50,309 bases of DNA, taken from positions 1-50,309 of the forward strand of contig DBFBGQ010000094.1 in assembly GCA_048201975.1 (NCBI GenBank), written 5' to 3'. Under the pieces are notes generated by a model. The model saw only the letters and a list, made by a program, of their open reading frames with translations, was not told where the DNA came from and ran no database searches. The position numbers were made by a program, and so were the translations under genes. Shown here one piece after another: positions 23,611-32,651 of this stretch. How positions within the stretch are numbered: the stretch's first letter is position 1; each line of letters begins with the position of its first letter. This DNA comes from Egerieenecus sp048201975. Its GTDB lineage: Bacteria > Bacillota > Clostridia > Christensenellales > Aristaeellaceae.

Positions 23611-25066
23611 GCTCCACCTCCTGGCGCAGGGCGCGGCGGTCGATCTTTCCGCTCCCGGTGCGCGGCAGGCTCTTCCGGCGCAGCAGCGCGTCCGGCAGCA
23701 TGTATTTGGGCAGCGCCGCCCGCAGGGCTGCGCGGAGGGCCTTTTCCTCCGCTTCCCCCACATACGCGCCCACAATCCGTCTGCCGTCGAAATAGCAGCA
23801 GGCCAGGGTGACCCCCGGGGCCGCATTCATGGCGCACTCGATCTCTCCCAGCTCGATGCGGTAGCCGTTGCGCTTGATCTGGTCATCCCGCCGGCCCAGG
23901 AAAAGCAGTTCGCCCCGGTGGTTATAGGCGCCCAGATCCCCCGTGTGGTAGATGCGCTCGTGGATCTGCGGCCGGAAGGGATTCTGGGTGAAGACCTCCG
24001 CCGTCTTTTCCGGCGCGTTGTAGTAGCCTGGGGAAAGGCAGGTGCCGCTGACGCAGATTTCCCCATCCACAAGCGCAATGCGCGTATTGGCGCAGGGAAA
24101 CCCGATGGGCAGGTTATCCCCATCGGCAAAGTCGCGGTCCACCCGGTACCAGGCGCACACGTCGGTGATCTCCGTGGGGCCGTACATGTTTACATAGTCC
24201 GCGTGGGGCACGGCCGCGCGCCAGCGGTTCAGCGTGGCGCAGGGCATGATTTCCCCGCAGAAAAACACCCGGCGCAGCGCCGGCAGCATGCCCTCCGCCA
24301 GGGCGGGCGCCGCCATGGTCAGCGCCGACGGCACCCAGAAAATCGTGTCGATCCGCTGGTTCGCCAGCGTTGCCAACAGCCGCCGGGGAAACATGAAGTC
24401 CCCCTTGGAAATCAGGTACAGGCATCCCGCGCGCCGCATGGCGCAGTAGATGTCCAGCACGGAATTATCAAAATAAAACGGCGCCTGAGAGCCCAGGCGG
24501 AGCCCCTCAGGCAATTGCAGCGCCTGGCACGCCCATTCCACAAAGTCAATGACGCTGCGGTGCGCAATGGCCACGCCCTTGGGGATGCCGGTGGAGCCGC
24601 TGGTAAAGAGCACATACAGCAGATCCGTGTCGATCATCTCCGCCCGCCGCCGGGCCAGCAGCGCCGCGTCCGCTTCCGCTTCCGCCTCCGCCAGGCACAG
24701 CACCTGCGCATCTGACGCCAGGCGGCGGGCCAGCGCCAGGTGTTCCCCGGCGCAGAGCGCCAGCCCGGGCCGAAGGGTTTGGCAAATCAGCCGCATACGG
24801 CTCTCCGGCATGGAGACATCCAGCGGCGTATAAAAGCACCCGGCGCATACCGCGCCCAGCATGGCCGCCACGCAGTCCGGGCTCTTTTCCATGAAAATCA
24901 AAACGGGGGTCTGCGGAGGCACCCGTCGGGCGATGGCGGTGCCGATCTGCCGGGCCCGTGCGCGGACCTCCGCCCACGTGAGCGCGCTTTGGGGCGCTTC
25001 AAAGGCGGAGGCTTCCGGGGCGCGTTCCGCCGCGGCGTCCAGCCACTCCAGGACGCACCGGGTCAT
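23591..25066 (-). CDS. DltA-like adenylation enzyme, first in the dlt-like operon
   Basis: A 491-residue AMP-forming ligase expected to charge the adjacent carrier protein. Motifs: LFTSGSTGIPKGVAIAHRS, NMYGPTEITD (A5), YHTGDLGAYN (A7), GRRDDQIKRNGYRIELGEIE (A8) and the C-terminal lysine in GSGKIDRRAL. The layout and length match D-alanine:carrier ligases, but D-alanine specificity is not proven. The ATG overlaps the TGA of the carrier gene (ATGA), and the 3' end overlaps the MBOAT gene by 20 bp. It is distinct from the second adenylation enzyme at the end of the operon. Confidence 0.9.
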   Translation of the reverse strand: MTRCVLEWLDAAAERAPEASAFEAPQSALTWAEVRARARQIGTAIARRVPPQTPVLIFMEKSPDCVAAMLGAVCAGCFYTPLDVSMPESRMRLICQTLRPGLALCAGEHLALARRLASDAQVLCLAEAEAEADAALLARRRAEMIDTDLLYVLFTSGSTGIPKGVAIAHRSVIDFVEWACQALQLPEGLRLGSQAPFYFDNSVLDIYCAMRRAGCLYLISKGDFMFPRRLLATLANQRIDTIFWVPSALTMAAPALAEGMLPALRRVFFCGEIMPCATLNRWRAAVPHADYVNMYGPTEITDVCAWYRVDRDFADGDNLPIGFPCANTRIALVDGEICVSGTCLSPGYYNAPEKTAEVFTQNPFRPQIHERIYHTGDLGAYNHRGELLFLGRRDDQIKRNGYRIELGEIECAMNAAPGVTLACCYFDGRRIVGAYVGEAEEKALRAALRAALPKYMLPDALLRRKSLPRTGSGKIDRRALRQEVEHEHTFG

Positions 25067-25299
25067 GCCTGCGCCTGATGCCGGCGAACCAGCGCCAGCA
25101 TCGCCTCCGCGCTGTTGAAGTTTTCCGGCTCGATGTCCGCCGTGGTGATCTGTACCCCGAAGGCATCGTCCAGCGCCGCGATGATCTGCGTCAGGTCCAG
25201 GGAATCGATCAGCCCGTCGTCCACCAGGGCCGTCTCCTGCGCAAAGTCCACATCATCCTTAATCTCCCGCAAAACCTCCAGCAGCTTCTGCATCTCCAT
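25063..25299 (-). CDS. Acyl/D-alanyl carrier protein (DltC-like)
   Basis: A 78-residue carrier protein with the phosphopantetheine site Ser33 in DDGLIDSLDLTQI. The length equals that of DltC, and the protein is acidic and helical. The ATG at 25299 has GGAGG 7 nt upstream; an upstream frame to 25335 runs into the large inverted repeat and is unlikely to be translated. It overlaps the adenylation gene by 4 bp (ATGA), so the two proteins are made together. It is the first gene of the dlt-like operon. Similarity to DltC is by length, motif and context only. Confidence 0.88.
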   Translation of the reverse strand: MEMQKLLEVLREIKDDVDFAQETALVDDGLIDSLDLTQIIAALDDAFGVQITTADIEPENFNSAEAMLALVRRHQAQA

Positions 25300-25321
25300 A
25301 GGAAATCCTCCACTTTCATGA

Positions 25322-25389
25322 TACTTTTTCAGCAAGGCCCTGCCCGCCGGAGCCCTTTCCGCCCAGGGCGGGGCACTGCTGAAAAAGTA
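25322..25389. repeat. 68-bp imperfect inverted repeat upstream of the dlt-like operon
   Basis: TACTTTTTCAGCA (25322-25334) is perfectly repeated in inverse as TGCTGAAAAAGTA (25377-25389). The inner arms (25335-25345 and 25366-25376) pair at most positions. It lies between the ABC ATPase and the carrier gene. It could be a terminator for the sugar operon, a regulated leader of the dlt-like operon, or a small mobile repeat. A related TGCTGAAAAAG sequence occurs at 38010-38020. Confidence 0.55.
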
Positions 25390-25395
25390 CCATCC

Positions 25396-25426
25396 GGGAG
25401 GGGACGGCGTCTCTCCGCCCCCTCCC
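25396..25426 (-). terminator. GC-rich hairpin after the sugar operon
   Basis: GGGAGGGG (25396-25403) pairs with CCCCTCCC (25419-25426), starting 12 bp after the ATPase stop. No T tract follows on the minus strand. It may work together with the large inverted repeat just downstream. Confidence 0.4.
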
Positions 25427-25437
25427 CAGGTTTCAGC

Positions 25438-26553
25438 TCAACCGTTGATGCGCTTCTCCGTCTTGGGGTCAAACAGGTGCAGCTTGGCCATGTTGGGCTT
25501 GAGCAGCAGCTCCTGCTTTGCGGGCGCCTGCTCGTCGGTATTCTTGTACACGACCACCTTGTCCCCCACGCGGACATAAACCAGATAGGCGTCGCCCAGG
25601 GGCTCGATGGAATCCACATGGGCGCGGATGGCGTTCACGCCCTCCTTGGCCAGCTCGAAGTCCGAGGGGCGGACGCCCAGGTCCACCTGCTTGCCCACGT
25701 AGGGCTGCAAGGCGGCCTTCATGCTTTCGGGCATTTCCAGCCGGAAGGAACCGGCATCCAGGATCAGCTTGCCGTTTTCCTGCTTCACGCTGCAGGAGAA
25801 CAGGTTGATCTGCGGCGTGCCCAGGAAGCCGGCCACAAACTCGTTGGCCGGGTGGTCATACAGCTCATTGGGCGTGCCCTGCTGCATGATGTGACCGTCC
25901 CGCATGAGCACGATGTGATCCGCCATGGTCATGGCCTCGGTCTGGTCATGGGTCACGTAGATGGTGGTGATGCCCAGCTGCTCCTGAATCTTTTTCAGCT
26001 CGTAGCGCACCTGGTCGCGGAGCTTGGCGTCCAGGTTGCCCAGGGGTTCGTCCAGCAGGAACACCTGCGGGTCGCGGACCAGGGCGCGGCCCAGGGCCAC
26101 GCGCTGGCGCTGGCCGCCGGAAAGCTCCGCGGGGCGGCGGTCCAGCAGCTGCTCGATGGAGAGCATCTGGGCCATGTAGTTCACGCGCTTTTCGATTTCA
26201 TCCTTGGGCGCCTTCTTTGTTTTCAGCGCGAAGGACATATTCTCACGCACGGTCATGTTGGGGTATAGGGCGTACTCCTGGAAAACCATGGCGATATTGC
26301 GCTCCTGCGGGGGAACGAATGTCTTTTTCTTTCCGCTGCCCCCGGTCATCACATCGTCCCCGAAGCGGATCTCTCCGCTGACGGGATGCAGCAGCCCCGC
26401 GATGCAATGCATGGCCGTGGACTTGCCGCACCCGGACGGCCCCAGAAACACGCAGAACTCGCCGTCCTTCACCTCCAGGTTCAGCTTATCCAGCACGTAG
26501 GTTTTTCCCTTGTTATAGGTTACGCTCATGTCCTTGATTGAAATGGAAGCCAT
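25438..26553 (-). CDS. MsmK/UgpC-type sugar ABC transporter ATP-binding protein
   Basis: A 371-residue ATPase that drives sugar import with the two permeases of this operon. It has Walker A GPSGCGKST, the Q-loop region, signature LSGGQRQRVALGRALV, Walker B FLLDEPLGNLDAKLR, the switch histidine in YVTHDQTEAM, and a C-terminal MalK-type regulatory (TOBE) domain. The ATG at 26553 has AAAGG about 11 nt upstream; a longer frame to 26589 lacks a better site. It is the last gene of the seven-gene operon. MsmK proteins often serve several sugar transporters, so this one may also power the left-edge permease system. Confidence 0.94.
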   Translation of the reverse strand: MASISIKDMSVTYNKGKTYVLDKLNLEVKDGEFCVFLGPSGCGKSTAMHCIAGLLHPVSGEIRFGDDVMTGGSGKKKTFVPPQERNIAMVFQEYALYPNMTVRENMSFALKTKKAPKDEIEKRVNYMAQMLSIEQLLDRRPAELSGGQRQRVALGRALVRDPQVFLLDEPLGNLDAKLRDQVRYELKKIQEQLGITTIYVTHDQTEAMTMADHIVLMRDGHIMQQGTPNELYDHPANEFVAGFLGTPQINLFSCSVKQENGKLILDAGSFRLEMPESMKAALQPYVGKQVDLGVRPSDFELAKEGVNAIRAHVDSIEPLGDAYLVYVRVGDKVVVYKNTDEQAPAKQELLLKPNMAKLHLFDPKTEKRING

Positions 26554-26668
26554 GGTATCAACAACCTTTCTGCGCGGTAAGGAACGCACAGGGAATTTCG
26601 TGATGATCGGAACCCGGGCCGCCGCAGGCTAAGGAGGAAACCTGCGGCGGCTCCGGGCGGATGCAGTC

Positions 26669-28552
26669 TCAGTTGCCGAACGCCGTCACTTCAATGCCAT
26701 AGCCGAAGTCATACAGCGGGTCCACGATGTCCATGGGCAGGTCCTCGCGCTGGGCCAGCACCTGGTCCATGCTGGCGGGCACCTGGAAGGGGAGCTTGCC
26801 GGTGATCGCGGCCTCGCCGAAGAGCGCGTCCGCCACCGCCTCCGCACCGCAGGTCACGCCGGGACGGTAGGCCAGCAGCACGCTGTCCGCCGCCTCCGCA
26901 ATGGGGGTAAGCACATAGGCGCGGTTCATCAGCACCACGGCCACCACGTTGGCGCCGGCCTTGTCCAGGGCCTGCACCAGCTCCACCTGCTCGGCGGGGA
27001 ATTCCAGGGTGTCCGCGCCCCATTCGGGATCGTGGGTGCCGCTCTTTTCGCCCACCACCACCACGGCGGTCACGCCGGCAAGGTCCGCGGGAACCTCAGC
27101 GGCGCTGGCGATGTAGGTTACCTGGTCCGCGCCCGCCTTCTGCTGCAGCGCCTCCAGGATGGTGGTGCCGGTGATTTCGATGGGATCCTTGGCCGTCCAG
27201 CCGCTGTTCAGCGCGCGGACATCCTGCGCCAGCTCCCCGGCCACCACAAAGGACTGCCCCGCCAGGGATGCGGCGTTTTCGTACTTGACCAGGGTCAGGG
27301 ACTTTGCCGCAGCTTCCTTGGCCACGGCCTTGTGCTCCTCGCTGCCCACGATTTCGCTGGCCGCGTCCACATCCACGTAGGGATTTTCAAAGATGCCCAG
27401 CTGGAACTTGGCCACCAGAATCCGGCGGCAGGCGTCCTTCAGGCGGGATTCGTCCACACCGTCCACCAGCTGCGTGGTGGAGCGCACGCCCGCGCCGCCC
27501 AGAATGTCCGCGCCAGCATTGGCCGCGCCCACGAAGTTCAGGCCCCAGTCCGTCTGGATGATGCCGGTATAGCCCAGCTGCTCCCGCAGCAGGTCCGTCA
27601 TGACCACGGCGCTCTGGTCCGCGGAATTCTCCACCGCGTCGCCGCCCAGGTAGGGCACGGTGGAATAGCCGTAGGGCATCACCGCCGCCACGCCTGCCTC
27701 AATGGCGGCCTTGAAACCGGCCAGGTGCAGCTCCAGGGAATCCTCCTGGATGGTCAGGGGCGAGGCGTCCACGCCGTTTTCCTGGGCGCCGGAGCCCGGG
27801 AAATGCTTCACCGTAGCGATGATGGAATCCTCATTGAGCTCGCTGCCGCCCTGCAGGGCCGTGATGGCGGCAACAATCAGCTCCTGCACCACCTCGGTAT
27901 CCTCGGAGTAGCACTCCTGGTTGCGGCCCCAGCGGGGATCGGTGATCAGGTCCGCGTCCGGGGAAAGGGCCATGCGCACGCCCACGGCCATGAGCTCTTC
28001 TTTCAGCACCTCGTTCAGCCGGGCGACCAGGTCCGCGTCGTTGGCGGCGCCCTGGTTGATCTGGTCGGGCAGGAACGTGGCGTCGCTCACATACGCCGCG
28101 CCGATCTCCGTGTCCATGGAGAACACCACGGGAATGCCCAGGGGGGAGCTTTCGGAAAGCTCCTGAATCTCATTGGTGCGCTCGGCGGCATCCTTGGCGC
28201 TGTCGAAGATGTACTCGTACACCAGCGCAAAGCCCACGTTGTTGTCGGTGAACCAGCTGTCCTTTTTGCTCACCAGGGTCAGGTGCACCATCTGCGCCGC
28301 CATTTGGGAGGCGTCCATCTGCTCCAGCAGGTTATCGGCGCGCTCCTCGGCGGACAGCCGCCAGTCCTCGTAGGGGTCCAGGGCGCCGTTGTCGTTCAGG
28401 TCCTTGAACTGATAGCCGTCCACTTCGATGATGTTCTTCACCCGGGCCACCAGCTCGGGTTGTTCGAGCGTTTCCTCGGCCAGGGCCGGGAAAGCGGAGA
28501 GTCCCAGCATGGCGGCAAGCGCCAGCGAAGCGACTTTTTTCAGCGTTTTCAT
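26669..28552 (-). CDS. Secreted GH3-family glycosidase, 627 residues (copy 3)
   Basis: A GH3 enzyme of the shorter two-domain class, with a signal peptide ending near PALA (about residue 25). It carries the same EF-hand-like loop as the other three GH3 proteins (FKDLNDNGALDPYEDWR, about 49-65). Catalytic-domain motifs are DPRWGR (205-210), KHFPG (249-253) and the likely nucleophile Asp335 in GIIQTDWG. It ends after the (alpha/beta)6 domain without a fibronectin-like tail. It sits inside the transport operon, between a permease and the ATPase, and has GGAAG about 7 nt before the ATG. It probably trims oligosaccharides outside the cell for import. The substrate is unknown. Confidence 0.9.
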   Translation of the reverse strand: MKTLKKVASLALAAMLGLSAFPALAEETLEQPELVARVKNIIEVDGYQFKDLNDNGALDPYEDWRLSAEERADNLLEQMDASQMAAQMVHLTLVSKKDSWFTDNNVGFALVYEYIFDSAKDAAERTNEIQELSESSPLGIPVVFSMDTEIGAAYVSDATFLPDQINQGAANDADLVARLNEVLKEELMAVGVRMALSPDADLITDPRWGRNQECYSEDTEVVQELIVAAITALQGGSELNEDSIIATVKHFPGSGAQENGVDASPLTIQEDSLELHLAGFKAAIEAGVAAVMPYGYSTVPYLGGDAVENSADQSAVVMTDLLREQLGYTGIIQTDWGLNFVGAANAGADILGGAGVRSTTQLVDGVDESRLKDACRRILVAKFQLGIFENPYVDVDAASEIVGSEEHKAVAKEAAAKSLTLVKYENAASLAGQSFVVAGELAQDVRALNSGWTAKDPIEITGTTILEALQQKAGADQVTYIASAAEVPADLAGVTAVVVVGEKSGTHDPEWGADTLEFPAEQVELVQALDKAGANVVAVVLMNRAYVLTPIAEAADSVLLAYRPGVTCGAEAVADALFGEAAITGKLPFQVPASMDQVLAQREDLPMDIVDPLYDFGYGIEVTAFGN

Positions 28553-28625
28553 CTCGTTGCTTCCTTTCCTTGTTGGTCCGCCATACCGGGCGTCCTTGAT
28601 CGCTGCGGCCAGGCTCCGGCCGCTG

Positions 28626-29519
28626 TCAGCTGGCCGTTACCGCACCGCTCATCTGCCCGCTGATGAGGTACTTGCCCATGAAGATGTACAGCACCAGCAC
28701 GGGCAGAGCCAGGATCAGCGAGCCCGCCATCTGCACGTTGAACTCAGCGGCCATGGTGCCCGCCAGCTCGTTCAGGGCGATGGTGGCCGGCTTGGAGTCG
28801 TATCCGCCCAGCACCAGGGCAAAGAGCATCTCGTTCCAGATGGAGGTGCACTGGAACACGAAAACGGTAATCGTCGCGATCTTGGTATTGGGCACCACAA
28901 TCTTTCGGTAGATTTGCCACATGCCGTTGCCGTCGATCATGGCCTGATGAATCAGCGCGTCGGGCACGTCCGCGTAATAGCCGCGCATCATCACCGTGCA
29001 CATGGGCATGCCGAACACCGTATGCACCAGCACCAGGCCCCACACGTTATCGTACAGGTCCAGGGCGTTGATGGTCTGGAGCAGGGGGATCAGGATCGCC
29101 TGGAAGGGCAGGTAGGTGGCCGCCACCAGAGCAATGAAGAACACGTTGTTCAGCTTGAACTTCCACTTGCTCAGGGCATAGGCGCAAACGGAGCCCAGAA
29201 ACACGGAGCCCGCCGCGCCAAACAGCGTCACAAACAGGGACGTCATCAGCGGCTGGCCCAGCTCCTCCATGGCGCTGGCGTAGCCCTCCAGCGTCCAGGC
29301 GGTGGGCGGCGTAATGGGCGTGGTGGTCATGACCTCGCTGTTGGTCTTAAAGGAGGTCATCACCGTGCCCCAGAAGGGCAGCATGTAAAACACCAGGAAC
29401 ACGACCATGATGAGATAGTACACGATATGCAGCACCGTCATGTGCCACTTGGGCTTGATCCGGACGGTCTGGGCCTGCTGGCCCGCTTTGCTGCGTTCAA
29501 TGCCCGCACCTTTTTGCAT
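28626..29519 (-). CDS. Sugar ABC transporter permease, MalG type
   Basis: A 297-residue permease with six predicted membrane helices and a long cytoplasmic N-terminus. The EAA-loop region, where the ATPase docks, is visible as ALIHQAMIDGNGMWQIYRKI. The start resembles carbohydrate uptake family 1 permeases (VVFLVFYMLPFWGTVMTSFK). The gene begins 4 bp after the stop of the MalF-type permease gene, and the two should form the transmembrane channel. It is followed by GH3 copy 3. Confidence 0.93.
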   Translation of the reverse strand: MQKGAGIERSKAGQQAQTVRIKPKWHMTVLHIVYYLIMVVFLVFYMLPFWGTVMTSFKTNSEVMTTTPITPPTAWTLEGYASAMEELGQPLMTSLFVTLFGAAGSVFLGSVCAYALSKWKFKLNNVFFIALVAATYLPFQAILIPLLQTINALDLYDNVWGLVLVHTVFGMPMCTVMMRGYYADVPDALIHQAMIDGNGMWQIYRKIVVPNTKIATITVFVFQCTSIWNEMLFALVLGGYDSKPATIALNELAGTMAAEFNVQMAGSLILALPVLVLYIFMGKYLISGQMSGAVTAS

Positions 29520-29523
29520 ACCG

Positions 29524-30555
29524 TCACTTCCTCCTGTTCGTACAATAGGTCAGCGGCAGAATCAGCACAAGCACCAACGCCAGCAGGAAGCAGCTGATGG
29601 CCGCGGAGTAAGCAAAGTTGTTGCTCTGGAAGGCTTCGTTATACATCCACACAGGCAGCGTCCACGCCGAGGAGGTGGTATAGCCCACCAGGGACACGAT
29701 GAAGTCGAAGGAACGCAGCGCGTACATGGCCAGGATGGTGATGCACGAGCCCATGGCACCCTTGAGCTGGGGAATGATGAGCTTCAGGTAAATGCGGGGC
29801 ATGTAGGCACCGTCCAGCTTGGCGGCGTTGATGATGTTGGTGGGGACATTCTTGATGGCCGCCAGGAAGATCACCGCCACATAGCCCGAGAACTGCCACA
29901 CCATGGCAATGATGATGGACAGCATGATGGTGTTGTTGGAGGAAGCCCACATCAGGTGGCCCTCCTTCATGGCGGCGGATACGTCAACGCCCAGCATGGC
30001 CAGGAAGGAATTCAGCACGCCGCCCGTGGGCCGGTACATGTAGGCCCACACCGTGCCCGTCACCACAAAGGACAGCGCGAAGGGCAGCAGGATCAGCGTG
30101 CGGAAAATCGCCGTGCCCCGAAGCCCCTGGTCCATGATGATCGCCAGGCCCAGGCCCAGCAGCAGGCACAGGGGAATCAGGCAGAACAGCAGCAGCGTAT
30201 TGCGCAGCGCCGGCCAGAAGGTATCGCTCTGGAACATCCGCGCATAGTTGCCGAAGCCGCCGAAGCCATAGCTGGCCTCCAACTCTCCCGCACCCCAGTC
30301 GGAAACGGACACCCACAGGTTCCACCCCAGGGAAACGTACACAAAGTAGATGAGCAGCGCCGCCGGAATGCAGATCCAAATCAGCGGGTGCCGGTCAAAG
30401 AACCGGCTCACCGGCGCAACAGCCGCGGGCGCAAACCGCCGCATCAACTGATATGCCAGGATCACCGCCACCAGCGCCAGGCATATCATCCAAAAGCTAT
30501 CGTTGGAGAATGTCATCCTCCACAGGTTCTCGAAAAATTCCGTTACCATTTCCAT
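29524..30555 (-). CDS. Sugar ABC transporter permease, MalF type
   Basis: A 343-residue permease with about seven predicted helices, including an extra N-terminal one as in MalF-like proteins. The docking loop region reads NIINAAKLDGAYMPRIYLKL. The ATG at 30555 has GGAGG 8 nt upstream. It lies 114 bp after GH3 copy 4 and directly before the MalG-type permease gene, in the same operon as the solute-binding protein. Confidence 0.92.
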   Translation of the reverse strand: MEMVTEFFENLWRMTFSNDSFWMICLALVAVILAYQLMRRFAPAAVAPVSRFFDRHPLIWICIPAALLIYFVYVSLGWNLWVSVSDWGAGELEASYGFGGFGNYARMFQSDTFWPALRNTLLLFCLIPLCLLLGLGLAIIMDQGLRGTAIFRTLILLPFALSFVVTGTVWAYMYRPTGGVLNSFLAMLGVDVSAAMKEGHLMWASSNNTIMLSIIIAMVWQFSGYVAVIFLAAIKNVPTNIINAAKLDGAYMPRIYLKLIIPQLKGAMGSCITILAMYALRSFDFIVSLVGYTTSSAWTLPVWMYNEAFQSNNFAYSAAISCFLLALVLVLILPLTYCTNRRK

Positions 30556-30668
30556 AGGCAGTTCCTCCATCAGCATACAGGCCGGACCGGGGCAGGGGGC
30601 GCGGCGTGCCGGGTCACCGTTTCACGCCGCGCCCTTGCGTCCTTCCCTTCAACCGGCCCCTGCCTATT

Positions 30669-32651
30669 TCAGTCTTCGTAGCTCAGGCCCCAGCCGTAGT
30701 CATACAGCGGATCTTCCAGGTCGAAGGAAACGTCGCCCTCCTGGTTGTTCACGGATTCCATATCCCGGGGGAACTGCATGGGGGTCTTGCCCGTGGGGTT
30801 GTTCATGCCGTAGAGCGTCTCGGCAATGGCGATGCCGCCCTGCGCGCCGGGATAGTAGGCTTCCAGAATGGCGTTGGTGTTCTCGTCGCACCAGGTAAGG
30901 ATGTAGGGCCGGCCGCCGGTCACCACCGTGATGATGGGCTTGCCGCTGGCCTTGGCCGTCTCCAGAATCTCCTGCTGGCTGGAGGTGATCTCCAGGGTGT
31001 CATAGCCCCACGGCGGATCGTGCTGGTAGCTGGGCTCGCCCACGGACACGATGATCACGTCCGCTTCCTCGGCCAGCTCCGCGATGCGGGTAAGGTCCTC
31101 GGACTCATAGATGACGGTGGTGTTCTCGCCCGCGTAGGCTTCCAGCGCGCCGGCGATGGTCAGCCCCTCCTGCGCGGAGGACCAGCCGCCCACCAGGGAG
31201 TCCATGTCTCCCGCGCGGGGACCGCACACTAGGATGGTCTGCTCGGCATTGGCGTCCAGGGGCAGGATGCCGTCGTTCTTCAGCAGGGTCATGGCCTTCT
31301 CGGCAGCCTCCAGGTTCAGCGCCTGGCTCTCCTCGTTGCCCACGAAGGACACCGCATAGTCCACATCGCAGTAGGGATTCTCAAACACGCCCAGCTCGAA
31401 CTTCGCCTTCACAATGCGGGTGGCGGCGGCGTCCAGGATGGCTTCGTCGATCTTCCCCTCGTTGGTGTACTGCTCCATGTAGTCGATCAGGCGGATGCTC
31501 TCGCCGCCGATGCCGTCCACTCGGCTCTCCGTCACGCCGATGAGAATGGCTTCCTCGTCGGAGACTTCCTCGCCGGTCATGGTGCCCAGGGCTTCCTGGA
31601 TGGCCCAGATCATGCCCCAGTCGGTCTGGATGATGCCCTCAAAGCCCATCTCGTCCCGCAGCAGATCCTGCAGGGTGGCCTTGGAGCCGATGGCGGAGTT
31701 TTCCATATCCAGGGCCAGGGGCACGGAATAATAGGGCATGATGGAGGCCACGTTGACCTCCAGGGCGGCGTAGTAGGGCTTCAGGTGGATTTGAAGGGTT
31801 TCCTCGCTGGAAATGATGGGCGAGGTATCCTTGCCGTCCATCTGCGGGCCCGCGCCGGGGAAGTGCTTCATGCAGGCCACGATGGAGTCCTCGTTCAGGC
31901 CCTCGGCGCCGTTCTGGAAGGCCACCACCTGGGCGGTCACCATCTGCGTTACCAGGTCGGGGTCCTCGCCGAAGGTTTCCATCACACGGCCCCAGCGGGG
32001 TTCGGAAGCGATGTCCGCCTCCGGAGAAAGCGTCATGCGCACGCCGATGGCGATGTGCTCCTCCCGGGCCACTTCAGCCAGCTTGGTTACCAGTTCCTCG
32101 TCCCGGGTAGCGGCCAGGGCCAGATTGTGGGGCGTGACCGTGGCGCCGGTGACGTAGCTCAGGCCGTGCACCGAGTCCATGGAGACCAGCACCGGCACGC
32201 CCAGGCGGGAGCCTTCCGCGTATTCCTGAATGGTGTTCATGGTGGTGGCCGCAGCTTCCACGCTGTTCAGCTCGCGGATCAGCAGCATACCAATGCTTTC
32301 GCCGTTGCACCACTTCTCCAGATAGGAAGGGATTTCCCCGTCCGCCCGGGGCAGGAAGGTGGGATGCTGCATCTGGGCGATCTTTTCACGGACGGTCATC
32401 TGCCCCACCAGGTCGGCGGCGCGGGTTTCCGCGTCCAGCCGCCAGTCCTCATAGGGGTCCAGGGCGCCGTTGCTGTTCAGGTCGATGAACTGGTAGCCGT
32501 CCACTTCGATGATGGACTTCACGCGGGGATTGAGTTCAGGCTGCTCATACGCCTGCTCCTCCGCCAGGGCCGTGCCGGCCATCATGGTGCCGCACAGGGC
32601 CGCCGATGCGGCGAGGGCTACGCCCCGCCTGAGCCATTGCTTAATCAACAA
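30669..32651 (-). CDS. Secreted GH3-family glycosidase, 660 residues (copy 4)
   Basis: A GH3 enzyme of the shorter class with a signal peptide ending near GTALA (about residue 30). The EF-hand-like loop is FIDLNSNGALDPYEDWR at 55-71. Catalytic motifs are EPRWGR, KHFPG (262-266) and the likely nucleophile Asp344 in GIIQTDWG. No ATG is available before the signal peptide; the start is TTG at 32651 or the next codon, TTG at 32648, with GGAG about 9 nt upstream. It overlaps the end of the binding-protein gene by 11 bp, which implies coupled translation. It is the closest relative of copy 3 in this window. The substrate cannot be read from sequence. Confidence 0.9.
   Translation of the reverse strand: MLIKQWLRRGVALAASAALCGTMMAGTALAEEQAYEQPELNPRVKSIIEVDGYQFIDLNSNGALDPYEDWRLDAETRAADLVGQMTVREKIAQMQHPTFLPRADGEIPSYLEKWCNGESIGMLLIRELNSVEAAATTMNTIQEYAEGSRLGVPVLVSMDSVHGLSYVTGATVTPHNLALAATRDEELVTKLAEVAREEHIAIGVRMTLSPEADIASEPRWGRVMETFGEDPDLVTQMVTAQVVAFQNGAEGLNEDSIVACMKHFPGAGPQMDGKDTSPIISSEETLQIHLKPYYAALEVNVASIMPYYSVPLALDMENSAIGSKATLQDLLRDEMGFEGIIQTDWGMIWAIQEALGTMTGEEVSDEEAILIGVTESRVDGIGGESIRLIDYMEQYTNEGKIDEAILDAAATRIVKAKFELGVFENPYCDVDYAVSFVGNEESQALNLEAAEKAMTLLKNDGILPLDANAEQTILVCGPRAGDMDSLVGGWSSAQEGLTIAGALEAYAGENTTVIYESEDLTRIAELAEEADVIIVSVGEPSYQHDPPWGYDTLEITSSQQEILETAKASGKPIITVVTGGRPYILTWCDENTNAILEAYYPGAQGGIAIAETLYGMNNPTGKTPMQFPRDMESVNNQEGDVSFDLEDPLYDYGWGLSYED

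Noticed and set aside
25300..25335. N-terminal extension of the carrier protein to 25335
   Set aside because: It would translate through the arm of the inverted repeat, and the ATG at 25299 has a well-spaced GGAGG and gives the usual DltC length.
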